Shown in pieces: positions 63,160-64,000 of a stretch of DNA of 64,000 bases. A model generated the notes under the pieces. That model saw only the letters and a program-made list of their open reading frames with translations. It was not told where the DNA came from and searched no databases. The position numbers were made by a program, and so were the translations under genes. Each line of letters opens with the position of its first letter. Within the stretch, counting starts at the first letter, position 1. The DNA comes from Shewanella sp. ANA-3 (GTDB taxonomy: Bacteria; Pseudomonadota; Gammaproteobacteria; Enterobacterales; Shewanellaceae): NCBI RefSeq assembly GCF_000203935.1, contig NC_008577.1, positions 3,224,001 to 3,288,000 on the forward strand, written 5' to 3'.

Positions 63160-64000
63160 ATGAGTGACAGCACATTTTTTTTTGGTGAATGGCAAGTCAA
63201 TCCCAGCGCCAACAGCCTGCTCCTTGGTAAACAAGTTAAACAACTTGAACCTAAGGCGATGGATGTGTTGTTGTTTCTCTGCCAAAACGCCGGTGAAGTG
63301 GTCAGCAGCGACGAAATTGTTAGCCATTGCTGGCCGGGGGTCGACACGGGCGACAATCCACTGCACAAGGTTATCAACCAGTTACGTCGCGCACTTGGCG
63401 ATAGCGCCACCGAATCCCGTTACATTGAGACCATTCGTAAACGTGGCTATCGCACCTTAGCCGAGGTTCGCTTTCCCGTTGGCCATGAAGCCAGCGCAAC
63501 ACCACAGGCTTGGCAAGGCGGCTCGCCGTTTCCAGGCCTGCAAGCCTACAGCGCCAACTATGCCGACGTATTCTTCGGCCGCAGCGAGCAAATTAGCACG
63601 CTGCTGAATCGCATTAGCCAACAAATCCAATTTGGCCGCGCCTTCTGCTTAATTTTAGGCCCGAGTGGTAGCGGTAAATCTTCCTTAATTAATGCCGGTG
63701 TTTTGCCTAACCTTATGGCCGCCAATGGCTTTAATGGCGTTGGGGTTGTGGCCTACAGCAGCCTCGATTTTGCCGATGTCAGCAAGGGACAACTGCTCAC
63801 CGATTTGGCCAGCGCCATGCTCGACTGGGAGCTAAATGACACCCCAGTATTTGAGGGAATGAGCGCCGATACGCTCGCCGCCAAGCTTGAACAAAATCCG
63901 CAGAGCATTGTCGATATATGTAAACAAAGCCTTAAAAATCAGACCTATGCTACACCACGCTTTGCCTTATTTATCGACCGATTAGAGGTCTTATTATCAT
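63160..64000 (+). CDS. CadC-type winged-helix/STAND-NTPase regulator, N-terminal part
   Basis: Open from the ATG at 63160 to the end of the window (280 codons). Residues 1-100 are an OmpR/CadC-type winged helix (EPKAMDVLLFLCQNAGEVVSSDEIVSHCWPG, then NQLRRALGD and IETIRKRGYRTLA). After a short linker, SPFPGLQAYSANYADVFFGRSEQI leads to a P-loop LILGPSGSGKSSLINAGVLP at about residue 165, as in STAND NTPases, and a Walker B-like FALFIDRLEVLL at the end. Such proteins act as ligand-triggered switches. The C-terminal sensor lies outside. Confidence 0.85.
   Translation, partial: MSDSTFFFGEWQVNPSANSLLLGKQVKQLEPKAMDVLLFLCQNAGEVVSSDEIVSHCWPGVDTGDNPLHKVINQLRRALGDSATESRYIETIRKRGYRTLAEVRFPVGHEASATPQAWQGGSPFPGLQAYSANYADVFFGRSEQISTLLNRISQQIQFGRAFCLILGPSGSGKSSLINAGVLPNLMAANGFNGVGVVAYSSLDFADVSKGQLLTDLASAMLDWELNDTPVFEGMSADTLAAKLEQNPQSIVDICKQSLKNQTYATPRFALFIDRLEVLLS

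Noticed and set aside
1..64000. tRNA, rRNA, CRISPR arrays, prophage or insertion sequences
   Set aside because: None recognised on either strand; no transposase, phage structural genes or regularly spaced repeats.

Overview
The window looks like a chromosomal segment of a Shewanella (Gammaproteobacteria). Diagnostic content is the oleABCD long-chain olefin cluster, a Shewanella-type N-acetylgalactosamine (Aga) operon with a TonB receptor, an enlarged PstC/PstA phosphate transporter and many family proteins shared with other marine gammaproteobacteria (DUF3624, DUF1289, DUF1415, DUF2797, DUF502). I saw no rRNA, tRNA or CRISPR array.

Layout. 1-9.1 kb: GalNAc catabolism. agaR-agaO-agaZ-agaS-agaK-agaA run leftwards (agaA leaves the window) and a TonB-dependent receptor runs rightwards; the shared 320-bp control region holds repeated CTTTC boxes expected for AgaR. 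9.2-17.3 kb: a WYL regulator with a GyrI-like protein and a VOC protein, a phosphohexomutase under a Fur-box-like palindrome, a secreted mono-haem protein, a TerC membrane protein with a structured leader, and DUF3624. 17.4-22.7 kb: oleA, oleB, oleC, oleD, which condense two fatty acyl-CoAs head to head and convert the product to a long-chain polyunsaturated hydrocarbon. 22.9-31.1 kb: a methyltransferase, DUF1289, a YajD nuclease, a BetT-type BCCT transporter, DUF502, a VOC protein, and a divergent LysR/EamA pair.

31.1-37.1 kb is the accessory region: an integron gene-cassette array without an integrase (a CALIN). Six cassettes each end in an attC-like site. The first attC is of the Vibrio VCR type, the others have different sequences but the same architecture. 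Cassettes carry a GNAT acetyltransferase, a membrane-anchored coiled-coil protein, a large uncharacterised protein with a nuclease-like C-terminus broken by a frameshift, a four-helix membrane protein and two small soluble unknowns. The large broken protein is my best candidate for part of an undescribed (possibly anti-phage) function.

37.1-43 kb: pstC-pstA-pstB-phoU, leftwards, with a clear Pho box and no pstS. 43-55.6 kb: a GcvR-like ACT protein, a second EamA transporter, an esterase, DUF2797, VOC, DUF4136, LysE, DUF1415, a frameshifted NTF2-like (possibly immunity) gene, a secreted subtilase, SseB and a CoA-transferase. 55.7-59.5 kb: a TetR-HlyD-ATPase-permease export operon with a palindromic operator candidate. 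59.7-64 kb: a small unknown, a cytochrome-like remnant, a secreted lipase plus lipoprotein pair, and the start of a CadC-type winged-helix/STAND NTPase regulator that runs off the window.

Gene starts were re-chosen in many places from Shine-Dalgarno spacing, signal peptides or family alignment. All family calls are from reading motifs by eye; no database search was run.
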